Of a stretch of 64,000 nucleotides of DNA, positions 22,869 to 34,190 are shown piece after piece. Position 1 is the first letter of the stretch. Each line of letters begins with the position of its first letter. This DNA comes from Patellaria atrata CBS 101060 (Eukaryota > Ascomycota > Dothideomycetes > Patellariales > Patellariaceae). The DNA is taken from NCBI GenBank assembly GCA_010093705.1, contig MU006117.1:77707-141706 (forward strand), written 5' to 3'. A program made the position numbers and the translations under genes. The notes below the pieces were generated by a model that worked only from the letters and a program-made list of their open reading frames with translations, did no database searches and was not told the DNA's origin.

Positions 22869-23739
22869 CTATTTCCCATGAACAAACATCCTCTCCTCCA
22901 CCGGCTGGAATGTCTTCTCGCCCGGTCGCCCAGCGCGACCTCCAAAGACCAATTGAGCCTTCAACTGCCACTGCTGCGGAACGTTCCATTCCAACTGCAC
23001 CTTTTGGTCAACGACAGGGTTGTAATGTTGCAGATTTGCGCCTAGGCCCTCAGCTTCCAATCCCACCCATAGAGCGAACTGGTGCATCGCGGACGTATGC
23101 TCGGACCACTGGGGGAATTTGTCGGAGTAGAGGGGGAATGATTCCATAAGTTTGTTGACAGGCTCGGGGGCTTCGTAGAAGAGAATCTGGGAAAAGTGTT
23201 AAACATACCCTTCTACGAAGCATTGTTGGTATTGAGAGTCACGTGGGAAGACTCACGGTGCCATATCCCGCCTTAAAACCATTCAGTTTCTGCTCTGTCT
23301 TGCCAAAGGCCTCAGGAGGGACCATCGGTTTCAAGACCTCCTTGGCGAAGTCCCAAAACTTGTCATGCTCGTCTTTCAGCAGTACGACGAGGCGCGCGGA
23401 CTGCGAGTTGAAGGAGCTTGGAACGTGGAGTACGGTGTCCTTGACAAGCTCTGCGATGCGGTCGTCGGAGATGGGGATGTCTTTGTTGAGTTGGTAGTAG
23501 GTGCGGCGCGTTTTGACGGCGTCGAAGAAGGCGTTTGAGGAGCCCATTACAGGAGTCGTCGTGTATGTTCTTCGAGGAGTTGATGCTGAGGTATGTTGAT
23601 GTGGTTGTACAGAGAAGTGGGGGAGTTGCCTTGAAGTACTTGTAGAAGGAACGAACAAGCCCGGAAAGACCTTTATACCGGCGCCGCGGAATTGGTGCTT
23701 CAAGCTTGGTAATGATCGTGTGACAAGCGGGCCGAACAT
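22869..23739 (-). CDS. Nitroreductase-family protein (HBN1/FRM2-like)
   Basis: Members of this fungal group are FMN-dependent nitroreductase-like enzymes that in yeast (Frm2, Hbn1) take part in lipid signalling and redox stress responses. Exon 1 is 23739-23257, the intron 23256-23187 (GTGAGT...TCCCAG, 70 nt, phase 0) and exon 2 23186-22869, giving 266 aa. The core starts at a second in-frame ATG (MGSSNAFFDAVKTRRTYYQL) and includes HVPSSFNSQSARLVVLL, GTILFYEAPEPV and the C-terminal FGGRAGRPGEKTF, all typical. The 70 or so residues before the core are Arg/Ser/Thr-rich and almost free of acid residues (MFGPLVTRSLPSLKHQFR ... TPRRTYTTT), like a mitochondrial targeting sequence. Either start may be used. 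The frame continues upstream without an ATG. Confidence 0.92.
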
Positions 23740-24889
23740 GGCGAACAAGTTAGTGTAACTGGTTGTACAAGTAAATGTGATGAGCAAAGCAAACAGGATA
23801 ACGGCAATTGAGATTGAGAAACTAGAGCGGAACGATCAACACAACATGGCCCGCATATGTGGATAGAAGCTTTTAAAAAGAAATTTCCCGGTTGATGGTT
23901 AGAATATCTTAGACATGTATCGGAAATTGCAATTGGACAAAAATCCGGTGCGTTTACCGGATCGATACTATGATGATTATCCCATGACGGAGTAGTTAGT
24001 ACAAGCTTTTTTTCCTGAATAATATCGTACTATCAATCTCTTGGCTCATTATACAGACGTTCATCAAGGTATTCTATCCTAAAATAAGCAGGTTACTGTG
24101 GAACTACGGTCGGGTAAGGTGATGAAGAATTACTAGTGAGAGGTGACGTGATAAGAACTATGCCGTTAATCCGTAGTTCTAGCGGAGTTATCTCCCGTTT
24201 GTATCAGGAGTTCTACGCCTTAACATTATGAATTCGTAATAAAGCACCTAGCAAAGTATTTCTTTATACTGTACGAGCTTAAGGATATAAATGATCGGTG
24301 AGAAATCTCTATAATTTCCATATTACGGTCAAACCACAGTACCACTTCAGATCTTGCTTTCTGTTGTTTTCAGGGGAATTTGTATGCAGCGTTTCTGTGT
24401 ACAGACGGAACCCTTGTACGATACCATCGTGCCATGAGGCGAATCCGACTGCGAAAACGTCATAAGATCGTGCAGTCCGGCACCTCGGAGCCAAACCTTA
24501 ACTGGCTAACAAAACTGAGCAAAGTCTTGGCAGGTAAAACTGATAAAGGTACGCGGAGTCCTTCCGTCTCTTGCTGAAAGTTTTCATCTAAGGGATATTT
24601 CCTTTTCAATTGATTGGAGCGCACTCTCATCAGGTCATACTGTAGTCCATATTGACAATTCATCAATATTACCTAAACTGAAAGAGGCATTATGCGAACA
24701 GCAGAGCAGACATGCAACGAAAAGCAACTTGATAATACGAGAAAAAATATTCTTCCTTAAAAGAGATCGGTATCCAACTACCCTCCACCCCAAACAAAAG
24801 ACATGAAAAGGACAAGATACTTTGCCAGAGGATGCCACCAATCGTAACTCTTTTCTGATAGAGCAATATATTCAACTCCTTTTTAACAA
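23740..24889. other. Intergenic region
   Basis: About 1.15 kb, AT-rich, containing the promoter of the nitroreductase gene on the right-hand side of its start and the 3' flank of the next gene. Short frames near 24300-24890 have no recognisable features. Confidence 0.5.
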
Positions 24890-27800
24890 TCATAGAAAAG
24901 CAGGCGATGCACTTCCAGGACTTGAATCCTCCTCTTGACGCCTCGAGCTTAGGTAGAGGTCTGCCATTCTCTGTCCACTAGTGGGCGTCATGTTACTCAG
25001 ACGGCTTGTCGGCCTTTCTAGTGTCCCATTCGCTACGTTAGCTAGGCTGGTCTGCTTCCTTAATGAAGACGGAGTTCGAGGAGTGCCCGGCGTGCGTGGC
25101 TGCCCGTATGGACCTTCGAGAATCATTCTTAGTGTATCCCCATCAAGTGCGGGGCCGGTGACAGGCTTACGAGCAACCCAGGTTTGTGTATAACTGGATT
25201 GATACTGACCGTGCATGTTGAGTTCCGAACGTGGTCGAAAGCTGCTACGGTGGTTAACACGGCGGGGTGTTGGTGAAGCTGGTGCCGCTTCAGCATCTTG
25301 TCCAATGCAGTTTATTGATCGTGCGTATGAACTGATCTGTTGTAGGGATTGAGGCCTATGCAATGTACGAGGGATGATCCGCGCTGTGATCGTACCGCAT
25401 GGTGTAATGCTTCTCCTTCCCCCCTCACCGTCCCCTGGGGACTTTTCTTGGCCCTTAGGCTTCTTATTTTCGTTTGGAGGTGTGACATTTTCATCTTGTC
25501 CAGCTGTAACAGTATTTCTACGAGTCATTTGACTGCTTCCCTTTGATTTCGGCCTTCCAGTCTCTATCATCGGGAACCGGTCATTCATTCGGCTCGATGA
25601 GCGCTCCTTCAACTCAGGCCTCTTGACTTTGCGGGGTTTTCGAGAACGACTGCTATTGTTAGTATCTGGCGATTCCGTATCATTTGTCTCAGGACTTCCG
25701 TCCACACGATTCCGCGACTGCTTATTCCGTTCGCTCAGTCGACTACTGGATCTTGGTGGAAGTGGAAGTAGTGAACATAGAAATCCCTGACCTGAACCAA
25801 TAGAGTTGTCGTCGTTGTCGATAATTTGTGCCAGTTCTCGATGGTGCCCACTTTCTCCAAGAACACGTTGATCAGCGAGCTCATAGCGCTTTGGGTCGTC
25901 GATATCCAACTCTGCAACTTCCTTCGAGAGCCATGCTTTCCAGTCACGGCTAGAACGTATTGAATGAAGGTTCGCTGGCCTCAGAGGTGAACCCAGCTTA
26001 TAGGAATATTTGCTAGACTCACCACTAGCAATAACAACTGCGGTACCCACGTCTGAGGAGGATAATCCGTCCGGTGCTGCACTTCCAGCAGCTTTTGGAG
26101 TTGGAGACCGACCGTCTGTGTGCCGCGAATAGATGCTTGGCGACACGGGTTCAGGCGTACATAAAGGTGGGTGGAGCAGTCCGTGGGTATTGGGGGGCGT
26201 TGTTTTAATGTCTGCAACTTGAGGTTTGATATTCTCCCCAAAAATCTCTTCAGCAGGCGTGAGTTCATACGGATTCACTTCACCTGGGCGGGACTTTGGT
26301 GAACGAGGGTAGAACAAGGAGCGGCCTTCATCCATGTTTGTCTTCCATCGATCCTTTTCCTTCTCCGCTCGCTGTCCCAACTGCCCTTGGGTTGGTCTAG
26401 TTGCCTTCCCAGCCCTTTGGAGTCCTTTTGCAGTCATACCAACGGAATTGTTCATCATTTTACTTACAGATGGTAGAGATGCAATATGTCGCAACTTGGT
26501 AACCTGATCTTGTGATCCGTTTGACTCACTGATCACTCTAGTTCCGGAGATTTGGCGTGGACCAACTAGTTCCGGATCAACAGTTCGAATCGTGGGTTCA
26601 TTCAGAGTGAGGCCAGTCAGTTCGTCTCTGACGATAACTGACGAGGCGCCTTCTGACTGCGGACTGTTGACCACCTTAGCTGTCGTGTCTGAGCTCTGTT
26701 CTTGGTCTAGAAGCGGTGCATCGTCGAACCGCTTAACAAGAGCAGAATACAACCGCTGGCTATCAACTCTTTCAAGTTCTTTGCCACCAGACTTCTTCCG
26801 CATTGGCATTCGGAATGGCCCGCGAGCGGCTAAGAAATTACGCTTAGATGAGGAGGAAGACGAGACTCTTCTATGGCCATCTTCATTGATAACTGAAAGA
26901 CGTTTGCTCGTCTGGCTGGAAACAGTCCCCGTTAGTGTCGAGTCCGCCCAGCTAGTAACGCGAGACTTCCCATCGGTGAAAACGGTATCACTATGAGCAC
27001 CACTACTTCCTCGGGATTTTGGATTAACGCTTGAAGGAGTTGGGCCGAGTGAAGGGGTTTGCGATAACACTCTTCCTGACGAGACGACACCTGGTGTGTG
27101 AAGTTCACTGCTGTCTGGCTCAATCATAATAGGATCGGAGAAGTGCGCCCTACTAGCGTTCACTTGTTGAATAGGTAGACCTGTAAGCGGCTTAGAACTT
27201 TTGCGAAATACCCGCTTGATTTGCTTCTTCACGGCGTGGGATATCGATCGAGACTTATCAGCTTTGTCCATTGGTAGCTCAAAACCTTCTGTAAGACGAT
27301 TAGATGACATTGAGATGTTGTTGTAAGTCACGGGCGTAGATTCGGCAACGAGTGCTCTCTCTTGACGTTTTTTGAAGGTCGACATGATGAACGAGGGTTT
27401 ATTGCGTAACCTCTGTTTTTGAACATCTTGGAGGTATTTGTCTCTTGCTCTCGCAATTACCTCGTCCCTTTCCTGAATACTCATTTGGGTGGGAATGATA
27501 TTGGTATCGTGGTTGGAACGAGGACGTGCGGAATTTCTCGCGTCCTTTTTGACGTCGTGCTTTTCAGCGGCATGGGAACTAACTTCATATTCTTGGATGC
27601 AATGCAGATCTTCAGCAGTCCGGCCAGGTCGTTTGTTTTCGACGAACATTGATCGAGCCCGTCTGATGGATGGTTTTGCTGCAGGAGTGGGGGTTGTATA
27701 AGCGTCCGGATTGAGTCGGTAGTGTGATCCAGGTAATGAACTTGCTTCTGATCTGGAGAGATGCTTAGAGGAAGCCGGTGTCTGCTCTTTTTCTTGTCCT

Positions 27801-28156
27801 TCCCGTCTTGAATCGACATACGGAGCTTGCTTCTTCTCACTGTTGCTACGCTTCGGTTTGTTGTCTGCGGAGTATCGAACACTAGAATGTCTGCTCGCAA
27901 AATGGCTTCCTTCAGCATTCCGGCTCACATTACTCTTCTTCCTCGCTAAGCCAACTTTTTGGTGGTGGGCTACGTCAGCTTGTTGAAACGCATGAGCCTT
28001 CTCATACGCAACTGCAGCGGCTGCTACAGCTTGATGTCTCGCAACAAATGGATCAATTGATTCTGTTCTGGAGACCTGGGGACGATGCTGAACTGATGAG
28101 GATGATTTTGCTCTTCGAAGGCGGGCCCCTGCGTCACTAGAGGCCCGGGAGAGCAT
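24890..28156 (-). CDS. Long disordered Ser/Arg-rich fungal protein, function unknown
   Basis: One uninterrupted frame of 1088 codons from ATG 28156 to TGA 24890. The start is fixed by the N-terminal block MLSRASSDAGARLRRAKSSS, of a kind I recall from other mould proteins, followed by DPFVARHQAVAAAAVAYEKA, a short helical, probably conserved segment. The rest is dominated by Ser, Arg, Lys and Pro with few hydrophobic stretches; short ordered islands include PYELTPAEEIFGENIKP and SRDWKAWLSKEVAELDIDDP. The C-terminus has a QPRTPGTPRTPSSLRKQTS segment rich in possible proline-directed phosphosites. There are no membrane segments or enzyme motifs. It is probably a scaffold or cytoskeleton/polarity-associated protein, but that is a guess from composition. 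Confidence 0.85.
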   Translation of the reverse strand: MLSRASSDAGARLRRAKSSSSVQHRPQVSRTESIDPFVARHQAVAAAAVAYEKAHAFQQADVAHHQKVGLARKKSNVSRNAEGSHFASRHSSVRYSADNKPKRSNSEKKQAPYVDSRREGQEKEQTPASSKHLSRSEASSLPGSHYRLNPDAYTTPTPAAKPSIRRARSMFVENKRPGRTAEDLHCIQEYEVSSHAAEKHDVKKDARNSARPRSNHDTNIIPTQMSIQERDEVIARARDKYLQDVQKQRLRNKPSFIMSTFKKRQERALVAESTPVTYNNISMSSNRLTEGFELPMDKADKSRSISHAVKKQIKRVFRKSSKPLTGLPIQQVNASRAHFSDPIMIEPDSSELHTPGVVSSGRVLSQTPSLGPTPSSVNPKSRGSSGAHSDTVFTDGKSRVTSWADSTLTGTVSSQTSKRLSVINEDGHRRVSSSSSSKRNFLAARGPFRMPMRKKSGGKELERVDSQRLYSALVKRFDDAPLLDQEQSSDTTAKVVNSPQSEGASSVIVRDELTGLTLNEPTIRTVDPELVGPRQISGTRVISESNGSQDQVTKLRHIASLPSVSKMMNNSVGMTAKGLQRAGKATRPTQGQLGQRAEKEKDRWKTNMDEGRSLFYPRSPKSRPGEVNPYELTPAEEIFGENIKPQVADIKTTPPNTHGLLHPPLCTPEPVSPSIYSRHTDGRSPTPKAAGSAAPDGLSSSDVGTAVVIASGESSKYSYKLGSPLRPANLHSIRSSRDWKAWLSKEVAELDIDDPKRYELADQRVLGESGHHRELAQIIDNDDNSIGSGQGFLCSLLPLPPRSSSRLSERNKQSRNRVDGSPETNDTESPDTNNSSRSRKPRKVKRPELKERSSSRMNDRFPMIETGRPKSKGSSQMTRRNTVTAGQDENVTPPNENKKPKGQEKSPGDGEGGRRSITPCGTITARIIPRTLHRPQSLQQISSYARSINCIGQDAEAAPASPTPRRVNHRSSFRPRSELNMHGQYQSSYTQTWVARKPVTGPALDGDTLRMILEGPYGQPRTPGTPRTPSSLRKQTSLANVANGTLERPTSRLSNMTPTSGQRMADLYLSSRRQEEDSSPGSASPAFL

Positions 28157-28782
28157 CTTACTTGCGTAGTGATATCAGAGTGGTGGCATGCGAACGGTGA
28201 ATTGATGAGACTGGCTGAGACTTGCATAGAAGGAATTTGAAATGAGCAACACTGAAAATAAAGACCAAGACAGCAGAATAGGAAAGAAATCCTGGTTGAC
28301 AAAAACACGCTCATCTTAATGAGATGGCAAGATGGACTCTACCAAACACCTAAGTTTGTTATGCCCTTCTAAGAGGAAAGATTCCCCCGTCATCTACCCT
28401 GAAGAGAGAAACTGCGATCATTTGTGAAGATTCCGAACGCAGGAAAAATGCATACACGAAGATGGCTCACTCATGGTCAAGCTACAGTATGGGTGGACAG
28501 AATATACAACCCCCAATGCAAGCGAATAGATTGCGCGTTGTAATGACGACCAACGTAGCACCATCTTTCTGTACCTAAGACACAGCATTAACAGATCGGA
28601 GGTACGGCTTTTCGTTGAAACATCAACCTCGTAGAACTAAGATGAACTAGCTTTACTCCCGGTAAGGAAGGTTAGAAGTAGGTAAGGGTAGTCGGTACGT
28701 TGATACATTCCACCTCAATGGAAAGTAGTTCTAGGTGTATCATCTTTCTTTCGCAAAATAAGGAGACGGAAAGGTCTTGGCC
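28157..28782. other. Upstream region of the 1088-codon gene
   Basis: No gene is seen. It holds the promoter and 5' leader of the leftward gene starting at 28156. Confidence 0.4.
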
Positions 28783-28824
28783 CTTCTGTATCAGGCAATT
28801 CAGAACAAATTCGTCGAACGTCTC
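28783..28824 (+). repeat. Isolated copy of the 36-37 kb monomer repeat
   Basis: The segment TATCAGGCAATTCAGA followed by GTCGAACGTC (28813-28822) lines up with the junction segments of the degenerate array at 36000-37340 (for example CCTGATCAGGCAATAG near 37020 and GTCGAACGTC at 36473-36482). It directly precedes the 20-bp tandem array. Confidence 0.55.
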
Positions 28825-28831
28825 ACATGTT

Positions 28832-28951
28832 CGATACGCGATGGACTTTCACGACCCGCGACGAACTTTTTCGACCCGCGATGAACTTTTTCGACCCGCG
28901 ATGAACTTTTTCGACCCGCGATGAACTTTTTCGACCCGCGATGAACTTTTT
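28832..28951. repeat. 20-bp tandem repeat, five near-perfect units plus one degenerate
   Basis: The unit CGACCCGCGATGAACTTTTT is repeated five times from 28852 to 28951, the first with one change (ACGAAC), preceded by a diverged unit at 28832-28851. Sequence identity among the last four units suggests recent expansion. There is no open gene here; 28952-29331 beyond it shows nothing else. Confidence 0.95.
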
Positions 28952-29331
28952 TCCTGTCTGTGCGAGCTCTTACCCATGTTTCCTTTTCTACAGTATCATA
29001 GTACTACACTGTATCATCTCTTCGAGCTAATTTTCATCTATGCTTTTTCCTACCGAGTATCGGGTGCGAGTACTTGTACTTATTATACTTATACTACTTT
29101 GTAAGTAACTGTGTTTGAATAAGCTCATTCGATCACGAATTTTTAGGGCATCTCTCTAAATGTACTTTGTATCTGTATGGGGTGGTATTTCTCTCCCTAA
29201 ACTTGGTGCGGGGCGAACCGAGGCTCCCTCACAGCGTGCACGGTAGGGTAACTTGAGGTAATTGAAGTATAATTCTTAGTTCGCCGTCTCTCCCAATTCT
29301 TGTATCACATACCATTCATATTTTGAACAGC

Positions 29332-30613
29332 ATGCTTACAGAAAATGGCCGAAAGTTAGCAGTCATAAACATCTCCCGTGCTCAAGGTTTGTGTTGTATA
29401 ACTTATCCTGTAGTAAACGAACCCTTTTCTGCTATCCCACGTTTCCCCGGCAATGTGCCAACAGCACCTCTTCTTCGCATATCCTTGATCAAACTCATCC
29501 AGCATAATACAGAAGAGGAGGATAGACTCTGGAGTGCTTGTTGTGACCTTGGATTCTTTTACCTAGATCTGCGGAGTGGACTAGATAGTCCTATCACTAA
29601 CATACATGGAAATGGGTTGCTTAAAGACGCTGAATCACTCTTTAAGGTTGGCGAGGAACTATTTCATCTTCCTCTAGAGGAAAAGGTTAAGTATAATCTG
29701 AAAGATAAGGGAAGTTATTTTGGGTAAGAAACCTCGATTTGAATTCGAGCAATTCTTTCTGATACCGTCAAGGTATAAAGGATATGGATCTGAAGTGATA
29801 AATAAAGAGGGAACCAAAGACAGGAATGAGTTCTATAACGTCTCTAAAGATGATATCCTGGGTATTTCTGAGCAGTTACCTGTTCCGTATCTCCTACGTC
29901 CACGTCGAACGCTTCTCGAGTCCAACATTCAGCATTCACATGTTCTGATTACCGTGCTGTTGGATCTTCTCAACACCCGCTTGGACTTACCCCCTAGTAA
30001 GTTAGGATCTCTGCATCGTCTAAAAGCGGTGTCTGGGGACCAGGTCCGCTTCGTCAAAGCTCCTCCCCAGCCTCCAGATGATCAGAGAACAGCTTTAGGC
30101 GCGCACTCCGATTTTGGAAGTATAACCGTGCTGTTCAACCGTCTGAGTGGTTTGCAAGTTCAACTTCTACCGACCGTCAAATCGGAGCGTCCTGTTGGGA
30201 ATCCTAACCGAGCCGTCAGAAAAGAGACTGACGATGGGTGGGCATACGTCCGCCCGTTGCCTAGACATGCGATTGTCAATTTTAGAGATACAATAGTCAA
30301 GTTCACGGCTAGGATACTCCGTTTCAATATACATAGAGTAGTATCGCCTCCTAGGAATCAAGCATCTTTGACAAGATATTCTCTAGTCTATTTTGCGAGA
30401 CCTGAAGATAACGTTCCTTTGAAGCCGCTGAAGGCTTCAACTGCTGTCAAGAAACAACTAGACAGAGGACCAAGGAGTGAGGAAGATGAAGAGGGAGTAT
30501 TGACTAGTAAGGAATGGATTCTGAGAAGAGCATTAGGAAGAAGAGAAGGGGGTAATTGGGAAACAGCCAGTGGGACAGAGAGTTTCAGCATGAGAAATCC
30601 AAGTGTAGCATAA
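29332..30613 (+). CDS. 2-oxoglutarate/Fe(II)-dependent dioxygenase (isopenicillin N synthase-like)
   Basis: Enzymes of this family use 2-oxoglutarate and O2 to hydroxylate or desaturate small molecules. Exon 1 is 29332-29723, the intron 29724-29772 (GTAAGA...CTGATACC...CAAG, 49 nt) and exon 2 29773-30613, giving 410 aa. The join restores GSYFGYKGYGSE and NEFYNVSKDD, typical of the DIOX_N-2OG-FeII_Oxy architecture. Iron ligands are H242 and D244 (GAHSDFGS) and H318 (NIHRVVSPP); R332 and S334 (TRYS) should bind 2-oxoglutarate. The active-site set is therefore complete, although the usual NLGD turn reads NFRD. The N-terminal 50 residues are weakly conserved, so the start could differ. A Zn2Cys6 regulator follows 400 bp downstream on the same strand. 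Confidence 0.88.
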
Positions 30614-31019
30614 TCTTCAATCCCACAAGTTCTAATAAAACGTATAGTGTACTTAGAAGTTACAATTGCCTTAAAACCTCAACAGACCGTGGCTGCGCCC
30701 AGAGGGTGGGAGATGGACCTATTCCCTGCGTATTTCGAACTATAACGTCTTGAACTCCGTATTGATGATGGTTAGATGGAAGGGGAGAAAGTGGTTACCG
30801 CGAGTCTGCTCGGGATGCCAAGCATGGACATTCGTCCGGTCTTGAGCTACATTACCAACTTGCTCCACCAATCAATTCTCAGATAATCAGACAGAGTCAG
30901 ACGGGACGACGACTGCCGACTCTCGAAACTTCAAATATCGATGAATGAAGTCTGAACTTGACTTCGCAGTGATGATGTGCCTCATAAGGCCGCGTCGATA
31001 GTTTGATACAATTCGCGTC

Positions 31020-33614
31020 ATGTCCTTAGAGGTCCAGAAGCATTCGTCACACCGAAGAAATGGAAAACTTCAATCCTGCGAACCTTGTCGAAAGGGAAAG
31101 ATTCGCTGTGAAGACTCCCTCCACATAGTTACTCAGCACAGAGTTAGATCTAACGAGAGATTAACCAGGTGATCATGTTCTCCCAACTTGCGGAAGATGT
31201 GCACGTCGACGCAAATTCCAACAATGCGTATACCATCCAGCGCCTATGACGCGTCAACGTCTACTTGTCAACGATGCCTTGACACCTGCGAGCCCGCCAT
31301 CTACTGCACGATCAATGACTACTCAGAGCATAACTTCTACTCTCGCGAGTCCCGATAATGTTAGAGACGTTAGCAACGATGCTCGTTCAGATGGCGTCAG
31401 TAATACTTGGGTGTCGCGGCCTAGACGTAGTTCTGCACCACCGGAGTATGGCCTCGAAGCTGCACTTCGAATGGATAACGCTCAGTGTTCCCGTACAGGG
31501 AACAAAGCATATATATCAAATAGCAAAGTACTCGGAAGTGTTTGGTCTGGTTTAGATTCCCATCATCCATCTTCAAATTTCACAATGCATACGCGACTAG
31601 GTTTTCTTGGTTCCACTTCTTATTCTGCCATCATCCAAGAACAGCAGACAACATTGGGTCTGCGTGAGCCGGAAATGGAATGTGAACCAGGAAAACCTCG
31701 TCATGTGGACCGTGAGCAGATACAGAGAGGAGCTAAGTTGCTTGCAATGCTTAAAGACTTGCCTATGTTTACTCGCTTCCACAAGAGGTGGTTTGCAATG
31801 AGTCATGGTTTGATTGTTAAAGAACCTATGGTACAGATATGGGCAGACGGTATATGGGATAAGTATCGGACAATTCTCGAGAATCAGGATCAAAAAGCTC
31901 TTATTTCCTTGTCGGAACACCTATGGAAGAATTCTCGAACACCAATCATTGTCGATTCCTCAATCCCACCTCGTGAATGGCTCTTAATGTGTACCGGTGA
32001 GGGTTTAAGATGGGAAGTCGTGGGTATTATCTTCTGTTTAGTTGGTGATTGTCTTATGAACCTTCCTGGTGAGTATAGTAGGTCTTTGTGCAGGCTTACA
32101 CTGACGTTGAAACTTATAAGATTGGGATCCTATGCTTATTGATAACGACGTACGAAAAATTGACCGTAAGCGGCTTGCAAACACTATGAGCGAAGCTTCA
32201 GATGATATTGTGACATTCTGCCAATGGGATTGCGTTCTAGATGATCTTGTGATATGGCTAATGAATGAGAATGCTCTGCTCATTTCTACTGTGAAAGGCG
32301 ATGCAAGTTAGTCAATCTCGATATTTTGAATGTGATGCTTGAATAGATCTGACATTCTTCAGGCTATTACTTATGGAAGCGCTTGACCGAATTCAAGGGC
32401 GCTATGATTGTACTAGGTTACCATCAGGAGATTAAGGTTGACAAGAACACTCCTTTTTACCTTGTGGAGCTTCGGAAGAAGACGTTTTGTCAAGCGTATG
32501 GTGGAGACAAGTTTCGAGCCACATTCCTAGGACGTCCCCCTATGCTATCGAAGAGATACTGTCTGATCCAGCCTCCTCTAGACTTAACTGACAAGCAACT
32601 GTTTGCCGAGGGAGCGGAGCTTGAGGAAGCTCTTGCGAGTCTGGACAGTGAAGGCTGGAATCGGACTGGCAAACTTCAGAGACTCACTTGGACCCGCGTC
32701 ATGCTCCGCAATGCGGTTTGTCCCTCTCCCTATGCGATTAGACCTATAACTAACAAGCGGTAGCTTATTAGAGAAGATATTCTGGAGATATCCTTAGGGG
32801 TAAATGTATCCAAGGACGAAATTATTTCAAGGGCTCAGTAAGTCACACGTCCCTTACGACTGGACAAGTAATTAACGAAGCAAGGCAAATCAAGAAGAAT
32901 GCGCGCAATGACTGGAGTAGGCTACCGGAGTTCCTTCGACAACATACCTTTGATGCAGACTGGGATGACCGAGTAGCTCCCTTAACTAACATGTGGCATC
33001 TAATCATCCGTTTGGAGTATAAATACAACAGTTTCCTCCTCGAACGAGCTCTAGTAAAGAAAGCTGGCTTCATCCCTGGTGAACTCACTGCTGTAGCTCA
33101 TAGTATATTCAAGGATGTACTCCTAGTGTCTACGAGGCGAGATATCCTTCAAGAGTTCCAACTCGACGTGACGGGAATTGTAAGTCCCATAAGCACATTC
33201 GATATCTGATGTTAATTGACAAATGTATAGCTCTGGCAATACGGACTTCCTTGCGCAGCCGTCTTAGCCTTCGAGCTTCTCAGGCAAGAACACACGAGAG
33301 GATCCTTAACTTCTCCATTACCAAGATCTGAATTGATTCAAGATCTCAGCGTCTTCATCGCATTTCTCGGTACCATTGCGCCAACCGATAGCAACAAGGT
33401 CATCTACGAGCATGGTAGAGCGGCCCTCAAACGAATACTAGACAAGATCCTTGCACCTACACCTAACCCTCCGTCCCTCGTGTTGCAAGCTCCTGAGCAA
33501 ATGAACGCAGACCCGTATATGCCGTATGCCTTGGGCAACGATGCGGACTTCCTCCAGTGGCTGGATAACATGGAGTGGGAAAAGGGGTCATTCTCAGGTT
33601 TCACTTCCTCCTGA
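31020..33614 (+). CDS. Zn(II)2Cys6 transcription factor, seven exons
   Basis: Exons: 31020-31107, 31169-32068, 32121-32306, 32363-32715, 32764-32837, 32885-33179 and 33231-33614; 759 aa. All six introns are 47-61 nt with GT...AG ends and keep phase. The first intron splits the zinc cluster: joining at GTGAAG...AACCAG restores C20-x2-C23-x6-C30-x6-C37-x2-C40-x8-C49 (CEPCRKGKIRCDHVLPTCGR), a complete DNA-binding motif. The middle (about 200-600) resembles the fungal transcription factor MHR region, with GLRWEVVGIIFCLVGDCL, FLGRPPMLSKRYC and NMWHLIIRLEYKYNSFLLER. It probably acts as a nuclear regulator binding CGG-type sites. Target genes are unknown; the adjacent dioxygenase is a candidate by position only. 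The fifth intron needs the acceptor at 32884 (GCAAG) rather than the nearer GAAG to keep frame. Confidence 0.9.
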
Positions 33615-34190
33615 TACCCCATATACGATTCGCTGATGTAATGACGTTTTCATTTATGGACCTAACACGATCTTACCTAGCAAAAACAAAATGAATAAGT
33701 AATAGATTTAAAATCTGGTTTCTTTTCCTTAAATAAAAAGAGAAAAAGAGTGAAATGATCTGTTATAAGTTGAACGATACCCCACGGTCTCTTATTTGTC
33801 TGATAGGAACATGAAGGAGGCAGAATTAGAGATGATAAGAGAAACCAAGCAATCCAGATTGTTCTCTGTCATCCAGCTCACATAACCCTCCACTTTTTGT
33901 CCTAATATTTGCAAGCAAATAATAGCTTCTGATACGTCGATATGCTATGAATGATGTGGACTATATAGGGGAGGTTCTAATATAGTGAAGGAAGATGCGT
34001 AGTACATCTTGAATGAGGATATTATTATTTATTCCATGCAATCCGCTCTACAAACGAGGCAATGGTTCGACGGATGCTAAAACAAGATATTACGGACGCT
34101 CACTGCCGTTATATAACCGCAGAAATCAACCCTTTTATTGTGTAAACCATCCGCCTATGTCGGCCTACCAATAGTAAATCCACGGGATGT
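33615..34190. other. Convergent 3' flanks
   Basis: AT-rich spacer between the ends of the Zn2Cys6 gene and the b5 reductase gene. I see nothing else. Confidence 0.5.

Noticed and set aside
29400-29428. Possible 27-nt intron in the dioxygenase N-terminus
   Set aside because: Too short for a fungal intron although the ends look like GT and AG.
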